From NCBI GenBank assembly GCA_047967505.1, contig CM106540.1: a DNA stretch of 64,000 bases; one strand, written 5' to 3'. The first letter of the stretch is position 1; every line of letters starts with the position of its first letter. A program made the translations under genes and the position numbers. The notes beneath the pieces are model-generated. The model had not been told where the DNA came from, did no database searches, and saw only the letters and a program-made list of their open reading frames with translations. The DNA comes from Dipteris shenzhenensis. Lineage: Eukaryota; Polypodiophyta; Polypodiopsida; Gleicheniales. Positions 10,991 to 22,499 of this stretch are shown in pieces.

Positions 10991-12280
10991 ATGGAATGGA
11001 CAAGTGGAAGGTCGTTAGATGATGCACTAGTGCCTGGGAACACAAAGTGGATTATGGAGAGGTTGTATTGTCATTGCATTCATTACAAGCGAGAAGTACG
11101 ACATCAATGCCATATTGTCATGTGCCACTTGTGGATGTATGGGAAGGAGCCTGCACTAGTACCCACCATTGGTGGTGCATGTGGTGATGGATTAGTGACA
11201 AGTCAATGCTATTGGATTTCGTGATTAATATTCCATGTGTACTTTACACAAAACCTTGAGAAATAATTTTATATTTACATGAAACCTTGAGATAGGATGA
11301 GGAGGGTGTCAAGGGGAGGATGATACCTTCACACTTTGGGCAAGAGGATAGTCTCTCGAATGAGCTAGATGATGACGAGGGTATGGTGGACATGATGGAT
11401 TCTATTTTTAGGGGCAACACATCACATGTACACGTGATATTTGAGAGTTCGAGGCCAATATGCGAGAGTTGCAACTAACACAATTGTATGAGGGTGCTGG
11501 GATGTCAAAACTATAGGCTTGTCTCTCAATCTTTAATCTGTAAGCAAAGTATGGATAGTTCGATACAAGTGTCTCGGCTTTAATGAGGTTAACTCCTACA
11601 TGAATTTATCTCATAATTTGGACATTGTTTGTTTTGAGAATCATCGTAGTTTCTCGTTATTTGAAGCCTATGTATGTTGTTTGAATTGCGATAAGTTACT
11701 TTAGAAGATGTTGATGCACTAAATACCATGCCTGCAACAAGAGATGTAGTGAAGAAGATGCTCACAACGGTGGGTATGGATTATGATGCCATCCATGCTT
11801 GTCGTAATGATTGTATTCTCTTTTGTCATGAGTATGGAGATTTAGCTAGTTGTCCAAGGTGTGGGGAACAAGGATATAGAGATGACTTGTGGGGTGAGCA
11901 GAACCTAGTAAAGGTCTTGAGACACTTTTCCATCATTGCTAGAATATATCACATGTTCCGATGCAAATTCATAGCGGAGCTGATGACTTGGCATGCTACG
12001 CATCGGTCCACTGATGACACATTGAGGATTCCTACAAAATGTGCTGCTTGGAAGCACATAGACAATTAGTAGCCAGACTTTGTGAGGGAGCCATGCAACT
12101 TACATCTTGGGCTTGCCATGGACGGCATGAGCACTTTCGGGTTATGCTCGACATATTGGTTGGCATGGCCTATAGTCTTGGTGAATTACAATATCCCACC
12201 ATGGCTAACAATAAAGAAGGGACAGCTCATGCTTGCATTGCTTGTGCTAGGGAAGTACATGAAATCTTGATAGATGAGTC
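10991..12280 (+). pseudogene. CACTA tnp2-type transposase, copy B, N-terminal part
   Basis: Paralogue of 1459-2770. The Zn-like N-terminal region (10991-11220) has the same C-H-C spacing. The core at 11728-12069 is more complete than in A and reads GMDYDAIHACRNDC...CPRCGEQGYRDDLWGEQ, then RCKFIAELMTWHATHRSTDD, which matches the tnp2 segment that precedes the D-G-M motif. 12082-12270 reads LGLAMDGMSTFG and VNYNIPPWL. A deletion of about 24 bp between two GTAC words distinguishes it from A. The frame is broken at about 12280 by a copia insertion. Confidence 0.82.
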
Positions 12281-13471
12281 ATCAATCATCACATTTACTG
12301 GTTTATACCAGCTGCTCATCTCATCAAAAACAACATCTCTGCTCACTGTAAACTTACGAGTAGAAGGGTTATAGCATCTATACCCTTTTTGCTGCAGAGA
12401 ATAACCAATAAAGATGCACTTCTCAGCTTTTGGATCCAACTTGGACCTCAACTCATCTGGCACATGGACATAGGCAATGCAACCAAAAATTTTCAAATGA
12501 GAAATGTCTGATTTCCTACCAGTATACATCTCCTCTGGCGTCATGCCATGTATTACTGCAGTGGGAGTCCTGTTCATTATATAAACTGCTCTAGCAACTG
12601 CTTCAGCCCAATAATAATCTGGTAGATCTTTTTCATTTAGAATGGCCCGAGATACCTTTCCAATATGCCTGTTTTTCCTTTCTGCAATTCCATTTTGCTG
12701 TGGGGTATGACTGCATGAATATTGCTGCTTTATACCATGCTCCTACAAGAACCTTGCAAACTCATTTGAGAGGTACTCTCCCCCTCCATTTGACCTTAGG
12801 CATTTTATTTGCAGGCCTGTTTCTTTTTCAACCATAGCTTTAAAAGCTTTGAAGTGCTCAAACACTTCACTTTTCTTTTTCATAAAATACACCCAAAGTT
12901 TTCTGCTGAAGTCATCAATAAATGTGACAAAATAGTGACAGCCTCCAATAGATGCAACTTTAGTAGTCCACACATCAGAGTGGATTAATTACAATGGCTT
13001 TCTACTCTCTTGAACATGCCTAGGAAAAGGTTTCCTTGCTTGTTTCCCAAATTGATAGGCTTCACAAACCTTGTGCATTTCTGCAACCTTGAATTTAGGC
13101 AATCCTGCAATAATATTTTGGGCTTGCATTGATTTAAGTCACTGTATATTAACATGACCAATGCATTTGTGCCAGATATCAATATCTGCAACTACACCGG
13201 TCCCATGTGCAAACATTGCTGCACTCAATTTAGGCATGTTCACATCCAACGTAAACATACTGCCCTTATTCTTTCCTTTTGCTATCAAGTGACCGTTATT
13301 TTTCATATCCTCAACAAAGCATCCATGAGGATTAAATCTGACCTGCAAGCCCTGCTCAACCATTTGACCAATAGAAACCAGGTTCTTGGTGATGTTCGGG
13401 ACATGAAATACATCGGACGGGTATTTCTTTTTCCCATCTTGCATAGACAAAGGAATTTTACCAATCTGCAC
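12281..13471 (-). pseudogene. copia GAG-pre-integrase and integrase fragment
   Basis: 13471-13139 encodes DVFHVPNITKNLVSIGQMVEQ and DIWHKCIGHVNIQ (the His residues belong to the HHCC zinc region). 12973-12743 encodes the catalytic-core start with FVTFIDDFSRKLWVYF and KCLRSNGGGEYLSNEF (the second Asp of the D,D,E triad reads Asn in SNGG). 12577-12281 encodes the post-core segment with MTPEEMYTGRKSDISHLKIFG. Stops between the pieces show loss of function. Confidence 0.8.
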
Positions 13472-14029
13472 AATAGGATGTGCAGTATCATCACTGCAAA
13501 ATATTCTGTCACTGCAAAAAACACAGCTTTTGCCTCACATAGGTAGATCTGCAAAACTGACGAAAGTGGTATTCCACCACACAGTCACTTCCTAGTGACG
13601 ATTTTGCATCAACAGGCAACAAGCATGATTCTGCAACTCCCAATATCTTTGCACACAAGCATACGATGCAATTTCTACAGCGACTTTTCACCGACTAGCC
13701 GAGTAGTGGTCGCACAGCCAAAACAGGACCTTTTTTTGAGTGCCTGCGAAGAACTTCCGCCTTCAAAACGCGGGCCCCGAAATGGCCTCGAATCAGAAAA
13801 ATAAAGTCAGCGAAGGCTTCACCCTTTCCCGCAGCATATACTGCACTCTTGCCACACCGTGAAGGGCGTCTCAATCTGAGACAGTGCCCTCTTGCACTTC
13901 TGACTGTGCTACCTGCAGAGATTTGCTCCCAAACTCGAAATAGGAAAGCAACACTGGTCCTCTTACCAGGACACCACGAACTTGGTTTGCTTTCTTGAGC
14001 TCCTTACCACGAACAAGGCTCTGATACCA

Positions 14030-14381
14030 TGTGAAGATAGTGGGAGAGAGGGAAGGAGTCTCACTTGCAGCTTTCTCACATACACAATGGGGGAATACAC
14101 ACAAAGGTGGAGGCTGAAAACAATTTTCCTCATCTTAGTTGTGTAAGCCAAAAGAACTCAAGTACAAAGAAATAGAAGAACCCTATATGTGGGTCTCAAA
14201 CCAAACTCAGCTAACTAAGGTGGCTTACTAACTAAGCCACAAACTAGAGTAGATAAGGATAGCTGTCATCCAGCTATTATTCGTGGGCGGTGTACCAACC
14301 GCATCTGCAGCTAACAAGTCAGTGACAAAAATGCACAACGGTCACCCTGGCATATCGCGAGTGGAGCTCGATATCTCAACA
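14030..14381 (-). repeat. 352-bp LTR, copia family 1 (copy in CACTA B)
   Basis: Begins TGTTGAGATATC and ends ATCTTCACA on the minus strand. Near-identical copies occur at 20630-20982, 30123-30474 and 31997-32349. The primer site adjoins it at 14018-14029. Confidence 0.9.
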
Positions 14382-15540
14382 CCACCACCATATTTGAAGG
14401 AAGTGACTGGATTTAGGCTTCAAGTTGGAGGGAAAATGGAGAGGATCCTCCTCCTAATATGCAGAGGTTATCCATCTTTCACGAGCTTCCTTCTTGGGCT
14501 CAATTACAAATCAATCATCTCTTGGATCCCATGCATATCTTCAAGAATGTGGGGGCTACTATTTGGGCACACTTGATTGGACAAAGACTCAAGAGGAGTG
14601 TGAGAAAGACTTGTGTGCTATCAATAGGATGCCTCATTTGTGGCTGCATGTGCGTGTTCGTAAAGTTGTCCTCCCAAAAGCAACATGGATCCTCTCCAAG
14701 AGAGAGGCGGAAGCAGAGTCAAGGTGAACAATGCCTCTTTTTGAAAACTGATAGGGTACATGCATTGCTTGAAAGGAATATTTTCAAAGGACAATAACCT
14801 TAGTGGGATCAAGTCCCATGATTGGTACAAGGTCTTATAGATATTTGAAGCTATAGGATTAATGTACCAAAAATCATGATGCGTTAGTGTAATTATGATT
14901 ATGTTATGTTATTAACATGACTTCTTTGTTGCTTGGATAGTTCATCCTCCCAATTACACTGAAAGGGTGCTTAGAAGAAGGTGTTTGAAATGCTATATTC
15001 AAGTTCAGTGGTATTGTGAGGTATGATTACTAACAACTCACATTGATTGCATTTTCTTCAATTTAAGTTGAATAATCTATATATTAATTATGAATCTTAA
15101 ATGGGCATGTGAAATAGGCGGATATCTCAAAAAGAGATCTCCATATCGAGCATCAAGAAGGATAGGGTGGACTCAATTGAAGCCGTCTGCTTGCTTGAGA
15201 AGCATTTTCCATCGAGCATTATGACAACTCAAGTGCACTTGCTTGTGCACATCGTTGATGAGGTGGCCATTGCACGTACTGTTCATAGTCGGTGGATGTT
15301 TTTTTGAGAGTGGTTTATGAAAACTTTGAAGGGATTTGTAAGGCAGAGAGCAAGAACAGAAGCAAGGATGGCAGAGGGATGGCTTGTCCAAGAGTCATTA
15401 GTATATATAGCAGAGTTTCTTGCATTCATGGATCTTGATATACTGCAGGGTTGACATAACAAGGATGATGATTACATTGTTGGCAAGGTTCCCCAAGGAA
15501 AATGGATTGAAAGAAAGATGAGCAACTCGATCTCCAAGTG
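14382..15540 (+). pseudogene. CACTA tnp2-type transposase, copy B, C-terminal part
   Basis: Continues copy A from about 3141. 14459-14797 carries RLSIFHELPSWAQLQINHLL then DPMHIFKNVGATIWAHL. The DUF4218-like stretch around 15170-15420 is frame-shifted (TGA replaces the CGT/Arg codon near 15307). At about 15520 the sequence jumps from the equivalent of 4287 to 5932 of copy A, removing the whole captured-kinase interval. The break falls in a shared GCAA. It then follows A to 15770 and stops. Confidence 0.78.
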
Positions 15541-15770
15541 TCTCTCTCTCTCTTTGAAGGGGTGGCTGCCATGAGGAAGGCAAAGGTATAGATGTAATTC
15601 ACACAGCAATCATTACATAAGCACTCATGAGGTTTTTCTACCACGACAATGTGTACATACAAAAACCAATGCATAGAAATTAAGTAATTCATACATCTAG
15701 GCCCAATTGTAATGCATTATGTTAACACTCAACAGTCATTACAAAAACAAAAGTGAAAAATATCAAGAAA

Positions 15771-16941
15771 TGGTTAAACAATTGTGGTTAAGTCAAGTGA
15801 ATCACGGTTAAATCAGTTGGTTAGATTCGTGCCACGTGGCAATCTTATCTCCAAGTGCCACATCATCAGCCTATCCACACTACCACATCATCACCGACTG
15901 CCACATCACCTGTGCCATGTCATGAGTGCCACATCAGCATTGCCACATCACCTTGCTGACATCATCTGTGCCACCACAGCACTGCCACCTCAGTAGTCCA
16001 GTCAGCACTGACCCTCTACAGGCACAGTCCCTTGCCAGGCACACTATGCACACACTGCATGTGCACACTCCTGCCATCTCAGCACAGAGCTTCATTGGCA
16101 CACCTCTTGCTAAGCACAGTGCCACATCATCACTGCATGTGACTCACAGTGACACATCATCATTGAGCACCATTTGCACTCCTTTTGCCCCTCCACCTAG
16201 ATCAAGTCATATCTCTTGATCTAGGAAGAATTTGAGGGTGCTCCAAAAAGGAAAGTCGCTCGTTTTTTTGTGCTTTACGCGCTCGTTACATCATGCGCAC
16301 ATTTTAGTGCAAGTTACACTCACATTTGAGCCTCGCCGACAAAACCACTTCCTTCACGCACATTTGCCTCTACATCGACACATCTGACCCAGCACTTAAA
16401 AAGAACAAAAGAAAAGGAATTATTTGCTGCTCTTTCATCGATTGATGGTTGGTTTAGATCTAGATTAGAGTAGACTAGATCGCCATAGAGGGGACGCTTT
16501 GAATTCCCCAAGTTGCCAATCTAAGCCATGCCCGAAATTCCCAACTAGTACCTACTCGGAGTCAGTCCATACGCTCACATCCGATTTCACATCATTACAT
16601 TACCTGAAACCTTACGTTCATCAGTTCAGTGAGCAGACTTCAAAGTTCAGAGGCATTGCAGATTGATTCAGTGGGTAGATAGCACTTGATTTCACACACA
16701 CATGCCACCATTGTAAAGCCTATTTGGCTATCTCACGGCATCGTGCACATCATTTTTCAGCCTTGTAAAGCGTCTTGGCTATTCCCGGCATCATTGCCAC
16801 AAGCCTTGTAATACAGATCAGATCTTATACTGCAGTTCTATCTTCACCATCGGTACAGAGATTTCACTTGGCATCTTCAGTGTATTTGCAGTTGATTCAT
16901 ACAGAGTTTTTTCAGGTCACTTTTGAGTACATTGTTTGCAC
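15771..16941 (+). other. LTR/leader-like region of copia family 3
   Basis: Starts where similarity to CACTA A ends (A 6162) and runs to the gag start of the next element. It has a dispersed TGCCACATCATC-type word repeated about a dozen times (15850-16160), a perfect 12-bp palindrome around a CACGTG G-box (15830-15841), and a CT-poor region without ORFs of note. No clear primer site or LTR pair is present, so the limits of the LTR are not established. Confidence 0.4.
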
Positions 16942-17462
16942 CATGTCGACTAGTAACCTCAATCTAGAGGCATATGCTAAGACAACTCCAATTACGGTAC
17001 ATGGAAATACCGAATGGAGACCATTCTTGTGCTTCAGGACAAATGGGAGTATGTCGATGGATCCATACCTAGACCATTGGCCGATCCAGCCACCAGTAGC
17101 TCTACTCCATCTGTTGTCACAGCACCAGCAACGGGATCTACATCGGGATCTACATCTACACAAACAGTTTCCGCACCAGTAGCAGATCCTGCCATAGCCC
17201 GAGCTCAAGCAGAATGGGATAAGAAAGACAAGTATGCCTATCACCTGATCAAGCAGAATGTGCAAGATGTCATGCTAGGACAGCTCAACACAGTTAAGAC
17301 ATCAAAAGAAGCATGGGATATGTTCGCAGCTCTCTACGAGTCCAAGAACACATCCAGGATTCTCACCCTGAGAAACTAGATCAACCAGAGTTTCCGCAAT
17401 AGCAATGAAACCGGTCATGCCTCCGCATCAAAGACTACAACAATCAACTTGCAGCAGCAGGA
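16942..17462 (+). pseudogene. copia family 3 gag, N-terminal half, frameshifted
   Basis: ATG at 16942 opens MSTSNLNLEAYAKTTPITV, a typical copia gag start. The frame shifts near 17010-17020 into one that reads WEYVDGSI...AEWDKKDKYAYHLIKQNV and SKEAWDMFAALYESKNTSR (17014-17379), the conserved UBN2-like gag core. A stop follows at 17377-17379, and frame is regained at 17469. It would form the virus-like-particle shell; as read it is broken at least twice. Confidence 0.8.
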
Positions 17463-17468
17463 GAGACT

Positions 17469-18632
17469 ATGAATCCCGCAGAAATGGTTCAAGTAATCCT
17501 GAATGGACTAGGAGAAGGATATGAGAATCTAGTCCAGAGTATTGCCATCCAATGGCAAATTCCAACACTGGAAGAACTTCAGTCAGTTCTACTTGGTGAA
17601 GAACTCAGGACTCAGGCCATTCAAGCACGTAAAGGTCATTCTAATGATCAAGCATTCAAAGCTTCAGACAGAAGCAGAGGCAAAGACAGAAACAGAGGTA
17701 GATCATACCAGAAAAGTGGTCATCATCAACAAAATCAAAGTCAAAATCAGCATCAGCATCATCCTCAGCAACATCAGAATCAGCAAAGAGGAAATCATTC
17801 CAACCGAGGAAGATTCCAAGGACGAGGGAATGCATCCACCAATGTGTCAAACATCCAGTGCAATTACTGTCACAAGTTTGGACACTATGAAAGAGATTGC
17901 CGCAAGAAGCAGTATGACCAAGGCGGTCAATCCAGCAGTAATCGAGGGAATTCCCGAGGAAGAGGAAATCATAATGGTGGACAGTCTAGTCACAGTCATT
18001 TTGCAAATGAACATGGAAATATGTTTCTTGCAAGTGAGGAATTGCATCAGACTGATACAATGCACCTAAACACTGATTTCAATCCCAAAGAGGATTTCAG
18101 CTATCAAGTCGACCAAGTGGAACAGGATCCTTGGTACATCGACAGTGGTGCATCATCTCATATGACAAATCATCAGGAATGGTTCACAGAAATGAAGCCA
18201 TTAGAAGGACAAAAGAATGTCAACTACACAGTAGACAATACACCGAATCCGGTTCAAGGGACAAGTGTTATCCCTATGAACAATTTCACTGGTACAAAAG
18301 GATTAGTCAAAGATGTGCTCTATGTTCCGAAGCTCAGCAAGAACCTTTTGTCAGTAGGTCAAATGACGGAACACAACTACAAAGTCATCTTCGACGGTGA
18401 TGAATGCACTATCAGAGACAAATCCAAAAGAGGCCAGCTAGTAGCAAAAGGTGTCAATGAAGGACGCTTATACAAGATGCTAGCTACAGTACCAAATAAA
18501 CATGCCATGTTAGCTCAAATGCAACAGATGCCACTATCTGCAAAATGGCACAAGAGATATGGTCATGTCAACTTCAAGTACTTGTTAGATCTAAGGAATC
18601 AAAATATGGCAATTGGGATTCCGAAGCTATAG
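17469..18632 (+). pseudogene. copia family 3 gag C-terminus, protease and GAG-pre-integrase
   Basis: A 387-residue open frame. Residues 1-45 complete the gag helices. Residues 60-200 are Gln/His/Arg/Gly-rich with a CCHC zinc knuckle (CNYCHKFGHYERDC, about residues 135-148). The aspartic protease active site DSGASSHM is near residue 226, and the AKWHKRYGHVN pre-integrase motif near residue 357. It lacks an upstream start because gag is split, and integrase follows after a stop. This is the best-preserved frame of this family in the window. Confidence 0.85.
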
Positions 18633-19290
18633 TTTCTTGGAAAAGTTTGTGAAGCATGCTGCTTCGGCAAACAAAAGCGAACCAACTTTGTCAGAAGTAC
18701 CTCTCGTGCACGAGGTATTCTTGATTTGATTCATATAGATGTATGGGGTTATGCCCAGACTCGCAGCATCAATGGTTCACTTTATTACTTGACCTTCATC
18801 GACGACTACAGCAGATATTGTTGGGTCTACTTTCTGAAAGAGAAATCTGAAGTGTTTGCCAGATTTCAAGAATTCAAAGCCATGGTAGAAAACTAGACAG
18901 GCAGAAAGATCAAGGTCATGAGATCAGACAGAGGAGGTGAATACATGTCTTTAACATTCATGAACTTTTGCAAAAATCACGACATTCGAAGACAATTCAC
19001 ATGTGCAGATACTCCTCAACAAAATGCAAGAGCTGAAAGAAAGAATGGGACTTTAGCAGATAGTGCTAGAGCAATGCTTAGTGAAAAGCATCTTCCAAAT
19101 CAGTATTGGGTAGAAGCAATAGCTACAGCTAACTACTTGCTTAATCGGCTTCCTACCGAACCGATACAAGGTATGACTCCTTATGAAGCATTCACTCGAC
19201 ACAAGCCACGCATTGGGCATCTCTGCATATTTGGTTGCATAGCATATGCCCTCATACATGATGATCATCGCGACCATCAAAGTCTGGGTC
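18633..19290 (+). pseudogene. copia family 3 integrase core, truncated
   Basis: Continues with VCEACCFGKQKR (zinc-binding CxxC), LDLIHIDVWG (first catalytic Asp), YYLTFIDDYSRYCWVYFLK, an in-frame stop near 18894, MRSDRGGEY (second Asp) and TPQQNARAERKNG (Glu). Similarity ends around 19250-19300, where sequence typical of a gypsy element takes over. Reverse transcriptase and the 3' LTR of this copia are absent. Confidence 0.82.
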
Positions 19291-19309
19291 CATGGCAAGT
19301 GTAAAGTCA

Positions 19310-20624
19310 CAACCTATCAATGTAATTACACGCCAACAGAAAGAGGCCTTCAAGGACCCTAACATTCCAATCCAACCAAAGCGACTTCTGAAAAAGAAAG
19401 CATAAGTGCCTCCAACTCTACCAAGCAATGGGCAGCTGAGCTCATCCACATCAACTCTCGAGCCTCAAATAAAAGAAGCTCCTTACCCAAATGCAAAGGT
19501 GGAGAAGGCTCGTTTTCAAGTACTTCAACAATGGGTCCAAAATGAACAATCTCAATTTGAGGCTGAGAAACAAGCTCAAGACCCAATCCATGACTTGGCC
19601 CCACAAAGTATTGATACTATACTCGAGCCTTTGTTCCAACAATAGACTCCACAATAGAATGTACTGCCATGTCAACTTGAAGGAGCTGCACTCTCTAGCA
19701 TCTTGAGTTGCCCTATGTCAATTCCCATTGGAATCCTCTTATGAAATTGTCCCAATCTCTGGGAGGGTTTCAAAGGATGGATTGAACTCGCAAATCCCCC
19801 TCAACCTATGAACGACATTGAAGATATCCCTGTGCGGATGGGTGAGAGAGATGACATATGAAACATTACTGTGCCTTTGATCCACAAGGCATATAATAAA
19901 GTACAAGCCATAGTGGATGGTGGAGTAGGTGTCAATGTCCTATCAAAGGAGCTCTACGAAGAATGGGGTCTCCCACCAACACAAAAGGCTAATTTTAACA
20001 TACACCTTGCCGATGATTCACAGGCTAAACCCTTGGGAATGGTGAATGGTGTGTCCACAAAGATCATAGGAGTCCACTTTTTCCTTCAATTCACAATCTT
20101 GGATCTCCCCAAAAAATCCTATCAAATCTTAATGGGACGTCCTTGGTTACGGGAAGCATCCAGTACTCCATGACTGGGGAACTGATAGACTGACAATCCA
20201 GAATCGAGACACTGCAGTCAAGGTGAATGTGGGAACAGGAGCTATTAAACCAATTGTGCCTAGAGTGTTGGATGACACATATTTAACAACAATCTCAAGC
20301 AAATTAGCTCCCTTGCAATAGCATGCCATAGCAGGTGACTCACAAAGCAATGTCAATATTAACTGGATACAAACATTGGCAACCATTGACAACTGCCATT
20401 CATTAGACCCCATCTTCTCACAGATAGATGCTAATGCGCTACGGGTAGATCCTCCACTGATACATGAAGAACCAATTGATCTAGAGATGCCATTCTTTAT
20501 GGCTGACCTCGAATGGGATAATGAACATGAAGAAGGTACCCATACCAATGATGACTCAAATTTTCCTTGGGACCTTGAAACAGAGGCTGCAAATGCTGAA
20601 ATTGAAGATCAAATATTTGATAAT
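19310..20624 (+). pseudogene. Ty3/gypsy remnant, 5' part with aspartic protease
   Basis: 19871-20173 encodes a retropepsin-like segment: VQAIVDGGVGVNVLSKELYE (Asp-Gly-Gly at the active site), then HLADDSQAKPLG and YQILMGRPWLR, the pattern of gypsy proteases. 20376-20630 is an acidic linker. Flanking frames are interrupted by stops. The element is broken at 20629 by the copia insertion and resumes at 30480, where it reaches reverse transcriptase. It is truncated at its 5' end against the family 3 copia. Confidence 0.72.
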
Positions 20625-20629
20625 GACTT

Positions 20630-20982
20630 TGTGAAGATAGTGGGAGAGAGGGAAGGAGTCTCACTTGTGGCTTTCTCACATACACAATGGGGGAATACAC
20701 ACACAAGTGGAGGCTGAAAATAGTTTTCCTCTTCTTAGTTGTGAAAGCCAAAAGAACTCTAGTACAAAGAAATAGAAGAACCCTATATGTGGGTCTCAAA
20801 ACCAAACTCAACTAACTAAGGTGGCATACTAGCTGAGCCACGAACTAGAGTAGATAAGGATAGCTTTCATCCAGCTATTATTCATGGGCGGTGTACCAAC
20901 CGCATCTGTAGCTAACAAGTCGGTGACATAAATGTACAACGGTCACCCTGGCATATCGCGAGTGGAGCTTGATATCTCAACA
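20630..20982 (-). repeat. 3' LTR of the 20.6-30.5 kb copia
   Basis: 353 bp, TGTTGAG...TTCACA on the minus strand. It is preceded in the element by a G-rich polypurine tract (20983-20991, CTCCCCCTC on plus). It carries scattered differences from its partner at 30123-30474, so the insertion is not recent. Confidence 0.92.
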
Positions 20983-22499
20983 CTCCCCCTCGAGCTCAAT
21001 CCCAATTCCTGCACACCAAGCAGGTCTCTGAACTTGCATAGCTTCTTTGCGCCCAATGGTTTCGTGAATATGTCAGCTACCTGATCCTCTGTGCTGACAT
21101 AAACTAGATCAATAAGACCTAGTAAAACCTTCTCCCACACATAGTGATAATGCACCTCAATGTGCTTTGTTCTAGCATGATATACTGGGTTATTTGCCAA
21201 GTGGATACTGCTCATGTTGTCACAATAAATGACAACTGGCCCATCTGTAGACTGATGCATATCATAGAGTAGCTTATGCAACCAAGCTACCTCGCATGCA
21301 GCCATTGCTGCACCCCTGTACTCAGCCTCTGTGCTCGACAAGGCAACTATAGATTGTTTCTTGCTGCTCCAAGAGACTGTAGCACTCCCAAAAGAGAACA
21401 CATATCCACTGGTAGATCGTCTATCAGAAATACTACCAGCCCAATCAGCATTAGTGTATCCATGCAATTGTATCTGAGCCCCAGCCTCATAAAATAGTCT
21501 ATATGTCAATGTGGACTTGACATACCTGAGTATGCGTCTAGCCACATCCAAATGCAGTTTCCTTGGAGCCTGCATAAACTGACTTACCAATCCAATAGCA
21601 TAGCTTAAATCTGGCTTGGTAATAGTCATATAAATCAAACTTCCTACTATGCGTCTGTACATAGTAGGGTCTTCCAGAAGCTCATCTGCATCTGTGCTTA
21701 GCTTCACATTCTGCTCGAAAGGAACTGAAATAGGCTTACAACCTATCATCCCATATTTGGACAGCATGTCCAATCCATACTACCTCTACAAGAGCTGTAT
21801 CCCACTTGGTGATCTAATCACCTCAATGCCCTAGAAATAACGTAGCTCTCCCAAATCCTTCATCTCAAACTTCTGCTTCAATATCATTTTCACATGAAGG
21901 ATATCTTCATCACTATCACCTGTGATGATCAAATCATCAACATAAATGACAAGCAGCATAATGCCTTTCTGTGTTTTTCTCACATAGAGTGAGAAATCTG
22001 CCTTGGAAATCTGAAAACCAATAGTGACAAGATACTATCCTATCTTGTCAGACCATGCTCTAGGTGCTTGCTTCAAGCCATACAAGGCTTTCTTCAACCT
22101 AACAAACTCAGGATGAATAGCATGAACATAACCTGCTAGCTGCTCCATAAAGACCTCTTCTTGCAAATCACCATGCAAGAAGGCATTCTTTACATCCATC
22201 TGATGTAAAGACCATCCCTTTGATGTAGCCATAGCAATGACTGCTCTTACAGTTGCCATTCTTGCAACCGGACTGAATGTTTCTTCAAAATCAATGCCAT
22301 ATGTCTGTGCATACCCCTTGACAACTAATCTTGCCTTGTATCTATTTACAGAACCATCTGCATTGTGCTTGATCTTGTAAACCCACTTACAGCCAATTGC
22401 ATTCTTGTTTTTAGGCAAAGGCACCAATTCCCATGTAGCATTGGCTTCCAAGGCATCCATTTCTTCATCCATGGCTTTCTCCCATTTTTCATTTCCCAT
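20983..22499 (-). pseudogene. copia family 1 reverse transcriptase and RNase H
   Basis: 22499-22035 starts at the RT core with [43 protein letters not shown] and [13 protein letters not shown]. After a stop the frame continues with VIYVDDLIITGDSDED (YVDD catalytic pair, about 21940). 21773-20943 carries RNase H: GYTNADWAGS, SSTEAEYRGAA and VIYCDNMSSIHLANNP. The last residues extend into the LTR. Stops near 22030 and 21780-21830 make it non-functional. Confidence 0.88.

Larger units (their letters stand above)
12281..14381 (-). mobile_element. internally deleted copia element in CACTA copy B
   Basis: Minus-strand member of the same family as the copia elements at 20.6 and 32.0 kb. It has a 5' LTR (14030-14381), a primer site complementary to initiator tRNA-Met (TGGTATCAGAGC on the minus strand, 14018-14029) and leader sequence to about 13490. 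It then jumps over all of gag into the GAG-pre-integrase region (13471-13139) and integrase (13000-12281). Reverse transcriptase, RNase H and the 3' LTR are absent. No matching target duplication is seen, and about 375 bp of CACTA sequence present in copy A (2765-3140) is missing at the junction, so the insertion was followed or accompanied by deletion. Confidence 0.8.
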
